A stretch of DNA of 36,896 bases from Tsukamurella sp. M9C. GTDB taxonomy: Bacteria; Actinomycetota; Actinomycetes; Mycobacteriales; Mycobacteriaceae. Where the stretch lies: positions 1 to 36,896 of the forward strand of contig NZ_JAIULG010000051.1 in assembly GCF_020169415.1 (NCBI RefSeq), given 5' to 3'. This document shows positions 23,953 to 36,896 of the stretch, piece by piece; the first letter of the stretch is position 1; every line of letters starts with the position of its first letter. The position numbers and the translations under genes are program-made. The notes below the pieces were generated by a model. It saw only the letters and a list, made by a program, of their open reading frames with translations. It had not been told where the DNA came from and did no database searches.

Positions 23953-25725
<1,773 letters not shown>

Positions 25726-25804
25726 CGGTTTCGGCGGCGACATCCTGGGGATTCGTTCGTCGGAACCGCACGGAACTGCGACAGTGGGCGGCAAGGAGGT
25801 TCAC

Positions 25805-26041
25805 ATGCTGGAGATCAGGCCGAACTGCGAGTGCTGCGGGCGCGACCTCGCGCCGGACGCACGCGACGTGCTCATCTGCACCTTCGAGTGCACGTGGTGC
25901 GCGGACTGCAACGACGAGAAGCTGCACGGCACGTGCCCCAACTGCGGCGGCGAGCTCGTCCGCCGCCCGATCCGCCCGGCGGCCCTGCTCGAAGCCCATC
26001 CCGCCTCGACGGTCCGCGTCGTCAGCGAGACCTGCCGCTAG
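25805..26041 (+). CDS. DUF1272 zinc-ribbon-like protein
   Basis: 78 aa. It carries four Cys pairs: CECC, then C-x3-C in CTFEC, CADC and CPNCGGELVRRP, the pattern of the DUF1272 family, which probably binds two zinc ions. Function is unknown. A near-perfect ribosome binding site (AAGGAGG, 25794-25800) is placed 4 nt before ATG 25805. It converges with the carbonic anhydrase gene, 10 bp apart. Confidence 0.85.
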   Translation: MLEIRPNCECCGRDLAPDARDVLICTFECTWCADCNDEKLHGTCPNCGGELVRRPIRPAALLEAHPASTVRVVSETCR

Positions 26042-26051
26042 GTCGTCCGCC

Positions 26052-26546
26052 CTAGGCCGGCGCCACCTCGCGCAGCCGGCCGGTGGCCACGTCGAAGACG
26101 AAGCCGCGCAACGACGTCGTGGACGGGATGAACGGACTCGCCGCCACGCGCTTGAGCGACTGCCGCACGTCGGTGTCCAGATCGGCGAAGGCTTCGGCGG
26201 CCCAGGCGGGTTTGATGCCGGTCTCGGCCAGGATGTCGGCCTTGAACCCGTCGTCGGTGAACGTCAGCATGCCGCAGTCGGTGTGGTGGATCAGGATGAT
26301 CTCGGTGGTGCCCAGCAGCCGCTGGCTGATCGCCAGCGAGCGGATCTGGTCCTCGGTGATCACACCGCCGGCGTTGCGGATGACGTGCGCCTCGCCCTCC
26401 TGGAGGCCCAGGGCGCGGTAGACGTCGAGCCGGGCGTCCATGCAGGCGACGACCGCGACGTGTTTCGACGGTGGGAGGGGAAGCGGGCCTGAGAAGGCCT
26501 CGGCGTATGCGGCGTTGTTCGTGAGCAGGTCATCGGTGACGGTCAT
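26052..26546 (-). CDS. Beta-class carbonic anhydrase (Rv1284-like)
   Basis: 164 aa cytoplasmic zinc enzyme that interconverts CO2 and bicarbonate. Zinc ligands are C35, H88 and C91, with the D37/R39 pair in CMDAR and HHTDCGM. It aligns over its entire length with Rv1284 (163 aa, canA), including MTVTDD at the start and LRGFVFDVATG near the end. The chosen ATG is 26546; MDP would be added from ATG 26555. It follows the LigD-type polymerase gene on the same strand after 55 bp, with no visible hairpin. Confidence 0.93.
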   Translation of the reverse strand: MTVTDDLLTNNAAYAEAFSGPLPLPPSKHVAVVACMDARLDVYRALGLQEGEAHVIRNAGGVITEDQIRSLAISQRLLGTTEIILIHHTDCGMLTFTDDGFKADILAETGIKPAWAAEAFADLDTDVRQSLKRVAASPFIPSTTSLRGFVFDVATGRLREVAPA

Positions 26547-26601
26547 GGGATCCATGGTCGATCGCGCATGGGGCGCTGCCCACCGTTGCGCTCCCGCTGC
26601 G

Positions 26602-27549
26602 TCAATCGGCGAGGGGGAGGTCGTCGCGGTCGGCCCACTCGACGAGGGTGTCCAACGAGAAGGCCTCGTCGTCGATGGATGCGTGCAGGTCACCGAGGTC
26701 GGCGAAGCGGGCGGGGAGGGTGCGGATCGTGAAGTCGTCGGGGTGCACGTCCGGCACCTCGTCCCAGGTGATCGGGGCGGAGGCGGTGGCGATCGGGGTG
26801 CCGCGCAGCGAGTACGCGCACGCGATGGTGTGGTCGCGGGCGTTCTGGTTGTAGTCGAGGAACACCGCCGCCGGGTCGCGGTCCTTGCGCCACCACACCG
26901 TCGTCACGTCCGACGGTGCCCGGCGCTCGACCTCCCGGGCGAAGGCGAGGGCGCACCGTCGGACCTCCGAGAACGTCCAGCGGGGCTCGATCCGCACGTA
27001 CACGTGCAGGCCGGAGCCGCCCGAGGTCTTGGGGAAGCCGCGGATGCCGAGCTCGTCGAGCACCTCCCGCACGACCGCGGCCACCCGCTGCACCCGCTCC
27101 CACGAGCAGTCGGGCATCGGGTCGAGGTCGATGCGCCATTCGTCGGGATGGTCCAGGTCGCCCGCGCGGCAGTTCCACGGGTGGAACTCGACCGTCGACA
27201 TCTGGGCCGCCCAGATCACCGAGCCGAGTTCCGTGACCACCACCTCGTCGGCGGTGCGGCCGAACCGCGGGAAGTAGATCTCCACCGTCTCGAGCCAGTC
27301 GGGCGCGCCGGCGGGGATCCGCTTCTGGTGCACCTTCGCCCCGTCGACGCCCTTGGGGTAGCGGTGCAGCATCGTCGGCCGATCGCGCAGCGCCCGGACG
27401 ATGCCCGGGCCCACGGCCTCGTAGTACCGCACGACGTCGAGCTTCGTCGCGCCGATCTGCGGGAAGTAGACCCGGTCCGGGCTGGAGACGCGCACGACCC
27501 GGTCACCGACGGTCAGTTCGATCGGCTCGCCGTGCGCGGAGGAGGCCAC
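26602..27549 (-). CDS. LigD-type polymerase domain protein (AEP primase family), stand-alone
   Basis: 315 aa from GTG 27549. It is the polymerase module of bacterial NHEJ ligase D without ligase or nuclease parts. Metal-binding D141-L-D143 lies in WRIDLDPMP, the nucleotide-binding block K174-TSGGSGLHVY is intact, and FLDYNQNARDHTIACAYS marks the third motif. Such stand-alone proteins (Rv3730c and Rv0269c are the M. tuberculosis examples I recall) make primer or gap-filling synthesis, often with ribonucleotides, in end joining or excision repair. No Ku or ligase gene is nearby. It begins 28 bp after the fprB stop. Confidence 0.9.
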   Translation of the reverse strand: MASSAHGEPIELTVGDRVVRVSSPDRVYFPQIGATKLDVVRYYEAVGPGIVRALRDRPTMLHRYPKGVDGAKVHQKRIPAGAPDWLETVEIYFPRFGRTADEVVVTELGSVIWAAQMSTVEFHPWNCRAGDLDHPDEWRIDLDPMPDCSWERVQRVAAVVREVLDELGIRGFPKTSGGSGLHVYVRIEPRWTFSEVRRCALAFAREVERRAPSDVTTVWWRKDRDPAAVFLDYNQNARDHTIACAYSLRGTPIATASAPITWDEVPDVHPDDFTIRTLPARFADLGDLHASIDDEAFSLDTLVEWADRDDLPLAD

Positions 27550-27577
27550 GGCGCTGAGAGTACGCGCCCGGGCGGGA

Positions 27578-29101
27578 CTACGCGCCCAGGAAACGGCCCA
27601 GCGGGCGCTTGCGCTTCCCCGACGGACGGCCCTTGATGACGCCGGCGACGACGTCCTCGGCGAACTTCTCCACCGTCTCCTGCGAGTCGGTCTTGTTCGT
27701 GCCGATGAAGCCGTTGGGGCCGCGCTTGATCCAGCCCGTGACGTACACGCCGGGGAGCGGCGCACCGTCGTCCCCGAGGACCCGGCCGGCCTCGTTCGGC
27801 AGCACCGCGCGGCGGTCGTCGAACGGCAGGCCCGGCACCGGGACGCCCCGGTAGCCGACGGAGGTGAACACCATGCCGACGGGCAGGTCGATCGCCTCGC
27901 CGGTGACGGAGTGCTTCGCGTGCAGGACCAGGCCGTCGTCGGTGGCCTCGATCGACTCGGGCGTGGTGAGGAAGCGCAGGCGGATGCGACGGGGCGCGTC
28001 CGACTGGGTCTCCAGCGACTCGAGGAGCTCCAGCTTGTGGCTGACCAGCTCGGAATCGCTGCTCGCGACCAGCGTTTCGGCGACGTCGGGGTCCGGGTGC
28101 ACGATGACGGTGCGCTCGTCCGCGAGGCCCAGGGCCTCCGGCAGGGTGAACGCGGCGTGCTCGGGGCCGCGGCGGGCCACGATCACGACCTCCTCGACCT
28201 TCGACTCGCGCAGCGCGGCGAGGGCGGCGGGGGAGATGGTGGTGCCTTCGAGCTCCTCCGGCTCCGCGGTGAGGATGCGGGCCGCGTCGAGCGCGACGTT
28301 GCCGTTGCCGATGACGACGATGCGGTCGTGCGTGAGGTCGACCGCGTCGCCCTTGTGCTCGGGGTGGCCGTTGTACCAGGCCACGAAGTCGGTGGCGCTG
28401 CGCACGTTGGGCAGGTCCTCGCCGGTGATGCCCAGCTTCTTGTCGGTGCTGGCGCCGACCGCGACGACGATCGCGTCGTGGCGCTTCCGCAGCTCCTCGA
28501 GGCTCACGTCGGTGCCCACCTCGGTGTTCAGGTGGATCGTGAAGTTCGGGTCGGCGGCGACCTTGTCGAACAGGCCCGAGACCTTGCGGGTGCGGGTGTG
28601 GTCGGGGGCGACGCCGAACCGGGCGAGGCCGTAGGGCGTGGACAGCTTCTCGTAGACGTCGACGGTGACGCCCGGGTAGCGCAGGAGCTCGTCGGCCGCG
28701 TACATCGCGGCCGGGCCGCTGCCGATCACGCCGACGCTGATGACGGTGCCCGACGGGATCGGGAGGACCTTCGGCGGCACGGTGTGCGCCATCGGCGGGC
28801 GGCTGCGCTCCTGCGGGTTGGGGCCGCCGAGCGAGGAGTTGGCCGGGTCGGCGGCCGCGAGCGAGCGGTTGAGCTCGATGTAGACCTTGTGCTCCTCCGG
28901 CAGGCGGTGCGCGGGGCCGATCGCGTCGACGGGGCACGCCGTCACGCAGGCGCCGCAGTCGACGCAGGTGGTGGGATCCACGTACAGCATCTCGGCCGTC
29001 GCGAAGCCCGGCTCGTCGGGCGTCGGGTGGATGCAGTTCACCGGGCACGCGAACGTGCACGAGGCGTCGCTGCAGCAGGACTGGGTGATGACGTGGGGCA
29101 T
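27578..29101 (-). CDS. fprB: Ferredoxin--NADP+ reductase with ferredoxin domain (FprB-like)
   Basis: 507 aa. An N-terminal bacterial ferredoxin domain (about 1-65) carries Cys clusters around CCSDASCTFACPVNC and CVDCGACVTACP, enough for [4Fe-4S]/[3Fe-4S] clusters. The adrenodoxin-reductase-like flavoprotein part follows: FAD site GVIGSGPAAMYAADELLR (near 122), NADPH site VIGNGNVALDAARIL, and GWIKRGPNGFIGTN near the end. It shuttles electrons between NADPH and ferredoxin-using oxygenases. GGAGGAG lies 8 nt before ATG 29101. It is next to the AurF-like diiron gene, as in M. tuberculosis Rv0885-Rv0886, a plausible redox partner. Confidence 0.92.
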   Translation of the reverse strand: MPHVITQSCCSDASCTFACPVNCIHPTPDEPGFATAEMLYVDPTTCVDCGACVTACPVDAIGPAHRLPEEHKVYIELNRSLAAADPANSSLGGPNPQERSRPPMAHTVPPKVLPIPSGTVISVGVIGSGPAAMYAADELLRYPGVTVDVYEKLSTPYGLARFGVAPDHTRTRKVSGLFDKVAADPNFTIHLNTEVGTDVSLEELRKRHDAIVVAVGASTDKKLGITGEDLPNVRSATDFVAWYNGHPEHKGDAVDLTHDRIVVIGNGNVALDAARILTAEPEELEGTTISPAALAALRESKVEEVVIVARRGPEHAAFTLPEALGLADERTVIVHPDPDVAETLVASSDSELVSHKLELLESLETQSDAPRRIRLRFLTTPESIEATDDGLVLHAKHSVTGEAIDLPVGMVFTSVGYRGVPVPGLPFDDRRAVLPNEAGRVLGDDGAPLPGVYVTGWIKRGPNGFIGTNKTDSQETVEKFAEDVVAGVIKGRPSGKRKRPLGRFLGA

Positions 29102-29146
29102 CGAGGAAGCTCCTCCGGGGTGTTCGTATCCGGGCCGGGATACGGG

Positions 29147-29176
29147 TCCGGCTCGGCGGGTGACCGCCGAGCCGGA
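29147..29176 (-). terminator. Strong hairpin between diiron oxygenase and fprB
   Basis: A perfect 13-bp stem (29147-29159 with 29164-29176; TCCGGCTCGGCGG and complement) closes a 4-nt loop 19 bp after the diiron gene stop. A second small stem, GTATCC (29126-29131) / GGATAC (29138-29143), follows on the minus strand. It could terminate the diiron transcript or lower read-through into fprB, whose own promoter is not obvious. Confidence 0.7.
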
Positions 29177-29195
29177 TATTCGGGGTGGTTCGAGA

Positions 29196-30215
29196 CTACT
29201 GCGCGGTGTACGACGGCTCGCTGCGGAATCGCGAGGTCCGTCCGTGGATGCCCAGCACGCGCCACAGCACGCGGGAGACCGGGTTCATCAGGTCCGTGCG
29301 CTCCGCGAGCAGGCGGACGTCGCCGAAGATCTCCTGGCGCATGGCCTTCGACTCGGGCGAGCGCCAGAAGATGTCCTTCTTGACCGACCGCGGGATGTCG
29401 AAGGTGTCCCAGAACTGCTTCGGCGGGACCATGATCGCGCCGAGCAGGATGCGCATGACCAGCGGCATCGCCAGCGACAGCAGGAAGCGGGGGATCGGGC
29501 CGCGGGTGGGCACCTTGTGCTCGAGCAGCTGGTGCGCGAACGAGATGTGACGGGCCTCCTCGGCCACATGGATCTGCATCACCGAGGTCATCGCGGGGTG
29601 CTGCGTGTCGGCCGAGCGCAGGAACTGCTTCTGCAGGTGGTCGATCGGCTCCTCGCCGGCGAGCACGCCCATGTAGAAGATGTTCGGGAAGGTGGTGGCC
29701 GCCAGCGGGATGATCGGCGACAGGCGGCGGAACCACCACGCGCCGCCGGGGACGTCCATGCCGACGCGGTTGACGAACTCCTGGAACATCAGCGTGTGCT
29801 GGCACTCCTCCTTCGCCTCGTGCGTGGCGTAGCGGAACTCGGGGGAGTTGTTCGGCTGCACGGCGGTGTACTGCATGATGCCGCGGATCAGGATCGACTC
29901 GAACTGCAGGCCGACCTTGGCGACGTTGGCCTGGCGCCACATGCCGATCTCGATCTGCTTGGCCAGCGGCTGCTCCTGGTACCAGGGGTGGCGGCCGATC
30001 GGGTCGAAGCGCGGGTTGCAGACCCAGCGCGGATCGTCGGGGACGATCGCGAGCTCGGGGGAGTCCCAGTCGATGTCGACGTAGGGATCGAAGTTACGGC
30101 GCACCGAGGCCTCGGAGAGGTCGTTCAGCGTCTGCTCGTACTCGGCCTGGCCGGGGAACGAGCGGCCGCGCATGCGCGCCATGTGGGTCACTCGGGGCAT
30201 GTTCAGCAGGGCCAT
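29196..30215 (-). CDS. AurF-like diiron oxygenase (Rv0885-like)
   Basis: 339 aa. Two diiron motifs typical of the AurF/DUF3066 group are visible: EAKEECQHTLMFQEF and EEARHISFAHQLLEHK, with additional carboxylates between. AurF oxidises aromatic amines to nitro compounds; the role of the mycobacterial homologue is not known to me. AAAGGA 7 nt before ATG 30215 is the ribosome binding site. The FprB-like reductase gene follows downstream, so a NADPH-ferredoxin-diiron electron chain is likely. A palindrome 57 bp upstream suggests specific regulation. Confidence 0.87.
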   Translation of the reverse strand: MALLNMPRVTHMARMRGRSFPGQAEYEQTLNDLSEASVRRNFDPYVDIDWDSPELAIVPDDPRWVCNPRFDPIGRHPWYQEQPLAKQIEIGMWRQANVAKVGLQFESILIRGIMQYTAVQPNNSPEFRYATHEAKEECQHTLMFQEFVNRVGMDVPGGAWWFRRLSPIIPLAATTFPNIFYMGVLAGEEPIDHLQKQFLRSADTQHPAMTSVMQIHVAEEARHISFAHQLLEHKVPTRGPIPRFLLSLAMPLVMRILLGAIMVPPKQFWDTFDIPRSVKKDIFWRSPESKAMRQEIFGDVRLLAERTDLMNPVSRVLWRVLGIHGRTSRFRSEPSYTAQ

Positions 30216-30513
30216 GATGGATCCTTTCCTGGCACCCTCGACCGGCTCGTACCTGGTGTTTCTTCCGTGACCCTGTGGGAAATCCCACAGGCGTCTGTGC
30301 TGGTAGAAGCCGTGTATGAGATTGAATCGTCCTCAGACTATCACTTGAAACAAGCATGAATGAAGGCTCTTCGACCGGCAATCCGTGAACAGGTGTACAC
30401 CGAGCTCTCGGCCAGCGGTTTTACCCGGCGGATGTGAGAGGCGTCACGGAGGAACGTTCGCGTTCCGGGGTGTTTTCGCCCCTGCGCGGGGGGCTGTGGC
30501 GGACGCACGCCGA
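30216..30513. other. Regulatory gap between diiron and FecB-like genes
   Basis: No protein gene is seen in this 298-bp stretch. It holds the palindrome at 30272-30291, an AT-richer segment at about 30310-30365 that should contain the promoter of the diiron gene, and a perfect 10-bp palindrome GGTGTACACC at 30392-30401 that may be a second operator. The remainder leads to the terminator hairpin of the FecB-like gene. Confidence 0.5.
30272..30291. promoter_or_regulatory. Palindromic operator upstream of the diiron gene
   Basis: CCTGTGGGA-aa-TCCCACAGG is an inverted repeat with perfect 9-bp arms, 57 bp ahead of the diiron oxygenase start. Placement fits a repressor or activator site in the leader or core promoter. 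No regulator gene lies next to it, so the protein is encoded elsewhere. It would also form a hairpin in RNA. Confidence 0.7.
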
Positions 30514-30540
30514 GCACCCCGTCGGGACGCGACGGGGTGC
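30514..30540 (-). terminator. Terminator hairpin of the FecB-like gene
   Basis: GCACCCCGTCG (30514-30524) and CGACGGGGTGC (30530-30540) form a perfect 11-bp stem with a 5-nt loop, 16 bp beyond the stop codon at 30556. No T-run follows on the minus strand. Confidence 0.75.
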
Positions 30541-30555
30541 GGGGGAGGGGGATGC

Positions 30556-34766
<4,211 letters not shown>

Positions 34767-34787
34767 GCCCGGCGCGAACCGAGCCGG

Positions 34788-36896
34788 TCAGACCTGCTGG
34801 AAGGCCAGCACCGTCGGGCCGGAGACGGTGACCTCCGCGCGCGACGGGTACACGGTGCGGCCCGTGGGCTCGCCCGTCGGGAGCGTGGTGTCGACGATGA
34901 GCTCCCAGTCGTGCGTGCACGACTCGGGCCCGCCGAGCACGACGGTCGCGTCGCCGCCCGCGTGCCAGATGATGAGCGCGTCCTTCTCCGCGACGGCGGC
35001 GTCGTGGCCGGGCGCGCGGACGTCGGACCCGTCGACCCAGGCCTGCAGCGTGCGCTCCTCGGGCGACTGCCAGTCCTCGCCGGGCATCTCGGCGCCGTCG
35101 GCGCCGAACCACGCCAGGTCGGGCTCGCCGTCCCGGGTGGCGCGGCCGTCGAAGAACTCGTGCTGCCGCAGCACCGGGGCCGCGCGGCGCACGGCGGCCA
35201 CCCGGGCGACGAAGGCCGTCAGGTCGGCGTCGGCGGCGTCCCAGTCCACGGCGAAGGCGTCGGCCGCGGGGGTGCCCTCCGGCACGCAGTACGCGTTGTT
35301 GTTGCCGAACTGGGTGTGGCCCAGCTCGTCGCCGCCGAGCAGCATCGGCGTGCCGGTGGAGAGCAGCAGTGTGGCGATCAGCGCCCGGACGTGCGCCGCC
35401 CGCGCCGCGAGGATCGCGGGATCGGTGGTGCCGCCCTCGAAGCCGTGGTTGACCGAGTGGTTGTTGTCGGTGCCGTCCCGGTTCTTCTCGCCGTTGGCCT
35501 CGTTGTGCTTGCGCTCGTAACTGACCAGGTCGCGCGCGGTGAATCCGTCGTGGGCCGTGACGAAGTTGATCGACGAGAAGGGCGTGCGGCCCTGCGCGCC
35601 GAACAGGTCCTGGCTGCCGGAGACCCGCGAGGCCAGCGCGCCGACGGTCGAGCCGCCGGCGAAGAAGTCGCGGACGGTGTCGCGGTAGCGGTCGTTCCAC
35701 TCGGCCCACACGGGCGGGAATCCGCCCACCCGATAGCCCTCGCCCGTGGCGTCCCAGGGCTCGGCGATGAGCTTGCGGGTGGACAGGATCGGATCCGCCG
35801 CGATGGCGGTGAGCAGCGGCGCACGGTGGTCGAACGGGATGACCGGACCCTGCGGCCCGGTCCCCGTCCGGCCGCGGCCGAGGACGCTCGCGAGATCGAA
35901 CCGGAAGCCGTCGACGCCGAACTCGCCCGCGAAGTACCGCAGGCTGTCGAGCACCATCCGCGCCGAGGCGGGGGAGGCGCAGTCGACCGTGTTGCCGCAG
36001 CCGGTGTAGTCGAGGTCCTCGCCGTTCTCGAGCAGGTAGTAGCCGGGCGCGTCGAGCCCGCGCCAGGACAGCGACGGGCCCGCCACAGACTCCTCGGCGG
36101 TGTGGTTGTAGACGACGTCCATCAGCACCTCGAGGCCGGCGGAGTGCAGCGCCGAGACCATCTCCGCGAACTCCTCGACCTCGTGGCCCGGCTGCGCCGC
36201 GTAGCGCGGGTCCGGTGCGAAGTAGGCCCCCGTCGAATAGCCCCAGTGGTTGCGCATGCCGCGGTCGCGGACGCCGGGCTCGGTGAGGCAGGCCTGGACG
36301 GGCAGCAGTTCGACGGCGGTGACGCCGACGCGCCGCAGGTGCTCGATCACGGCGGGCTGGGCGAGGCCCCGGTACGTCCCGCGCAGGTCCTCGGGGACGC
36401 CCGGGTGGCGTGCGGTGTACGAGCCGACGTGCACCTCGCAGATCACCGTCCGGTCCCACGGGACGCCCGGGCCCGGCTCCGGCGCCGGGGGTGTTCCGGT
36501 GACCATGCACAGTGGGATATCGGGGAGCGAATCCGTCTCCGACGGTGCGCCGTCCGTGCCGTACGGCAACAGGGCGGTGCCGTCGCCGAGGGCGCCGTCG
36601 AGCCGGCGGGCGTACGGGTCGATGAGGGCCTTGCGCTCGTTGAAGCGCAGACCGTTCTCCGGCTCCCACGGGCCCGCGGCGCGCAGGCAGTAGCGCGTGC
36701 CCTCGCCGATCCCCGCGACGAAGCCGTGGTGGACGCCCGCCGTCTGCGCGGGGAGTCGCAGGCGCTGCTCGCTGCGCACCCCCGCCTCGTCGGTGTCGAT
36801 CAGGCACACCCAGACGTCGGTGGCGCGCGGGGCGTGCACGGCGAAGTTCACGCCGCCGGGCTGCGGGGCGGCGCCGAGGGGGTGCGCGGCGCCGGG
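34788..36896 (-). CDS. glgX: Glycogen debranching enzyme (GlgX/TreX, GH13), 5' end cut by window
   Basis: About 703 residues are visible; the reading frame continues off the right edge, where HPLGAAPQPGGVNFAVHAP matches the usual GlgX N-terminal region, so only a few residues are missing. The CBM48 domain leads into a GH13 barrel: EVHVGSYT, DVVYNHTAE, the nucleophile Asp in GFRFDLASVLGR, the acid/base Glu in IAEPWDATGEGY, and FVTAHDGFT with the transition-state His-Asp pair. It cleaves alpha-1,6 branches in glycogen. A C-terminal beta domain ends at VLAFQQV. It converges with serB. Confidence 0.95.
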   Translation of the reverse strand, partial: PGAAHPLGAAPQPGGVNFAVHAPRATDVWVCLIDTDEAGVRSEQRLRLPAQTAGVHHGFVAGIGEGTRYCLRAAGPWEPENGLRFNERKALIDPYARRLDGALGDGTALLPYGTDGAPSETDSLPDIPLCMVTGTPPAPEPGPGVPWDRTVICEVHVGSYTARHPGVPEDLRGTYRGLAQPAVIEHLRRVGVTAVELLPVQACLTEPGVRDRGMRNHWGYSTGAYFAPDPRYAAQPGHEVEEFAEMVSALHSAGLEVLMDVVYNHTAEESVAGPSLSWRGLDAPGYYLLENGEDLDYTGCGNTVDCASPASARMVLDSLRYFAGEFGVDGFRFDLASVLGRGRTGTGPQGPVIPFDHRAPLLTAIAADPILSTRKLIAEPWDATGEGYRVGGFPPVWAEWNDRYRDTVRDFFAGGSTVGALASRVSGSQDLFGAQGRTPFSSINFVTAHDGFTARDLVSYERKHNEANGEKNRDGTDNNHSVNHGFEGGTTDPAILAARAAHVRALIATLLLSTGTPMLLGGDELGHTQFGNNNAYCVPEGTPAADAFAVDWDAADADLTAFVARVAAVRRAAPVLRQHEFFDGRATRDGEPDLAWFGADGAEMPGEDWQSPEERTLQAWVDGSDVRAPGHDAAVAEKDALIIWHAGGDATVVLGGPESCTHDWELIVDTTLPTGEPTGRTVYPSRAEVTVSGPTVLAFQQV

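Noticed and set aside
26440-27636. Open frame on the plus strand over the LigD-type polymerase
   Set aside because: The minus strand encodes conserved polymerase motifs; the plus translation has no family features.
30316-30348. Tiny open frame (10 codons) in the gap before the diiron gene
   Set aside because: No ribosome binding site and no coding features; it lies in probable promoter DNA.

Overview
The window is high-GC DNA, densely coded on both strands, from a mycolic-acid-type actinobacterium (order Mycobacteriales). Tsukamurella or a close relative is my best guess, but the genus is inference. The main reason is gene order that, from memory, matches Mycobacterium tuberculosis in several blocks: SDR / TetR / FMN reductase / nrdH-nrdI-nrdE (Rv3057c, Rv3055, Rv3054c, Rv3053c-Rv3051c); nrdF2; AurF-like diiron protein + fprB (Rv0885-Rv0886); and fecB / ctaD / serB2 (Rv3044-Rv3042c). 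A beta-carbonic anhydrase is close to Rv1284.

Layout. 41-3069: an ABC substrate-binding lipoprotein (minus), then a tRNA-hydroxylase-type rhodanese coupled to a COG0523 metallochaperone GTPase. 3085-4671: a candidate MtrA box in front of a secreted Rv3717-type amidase homologue that has lost every catalytic and zinc residue, closed by a hairpin. 4708-10175: SDR, TetR, FMN reductase and the class Ib ribonucleotide reductase genes nrdHIE, ending in a strong terminator. 10273-23440: accessory region lying between nrdHIE and nrdF. It holds a CYP153-like P450 fused to a phthalate-dioxygenase-reductase-type module, a coupled Rieske oxygenase with an altered iron-binding motif, a molybdopterin oxidoreductase coupled to a CBS protein, three further TetR regulators, small SRPBCC, thioesterase and F420-type genes, a LON-domain protein and two paralogous MDMPI-like proteins around a SpoU methyltransferase. 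23450-25725: SRPBCC gene, nrdF and a coupled membrane protein. 25805-31500: DUF1272 protein, then minus-strand carbonic anhydrase, LigD-type polymerase, FprB-like reductase, AurF-like diiron oxygenase and FecB-like lipoprotein. 31747-36896: ctaD, serB2 and a glgX that runs off the right edge.

Regulation is unusually readable. Both nrd loci carry two NrdR-like boxes exactly 32 bp apart plus a promoter with PafBC (RecA-independent DNA damage) spacing, so separated nrdHIE and nrdF look co-controlled by nucleotide status and DNA damage. The accessory region has four long palindromes next to TetR genes or their targets; two share nearly the same 18-bp core, which predicts a small regulon of thioesterase, TetR and a deazaflavin-type reductase.

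The most original candidates are the secreted pseudo-amidase behind an MtrA-like box, and the P450-reductase fusion coupled to a Rieske oxygenase, where one reductase domain might feed two oxygenases. All family calls come from reading the sequence; no database search was run.
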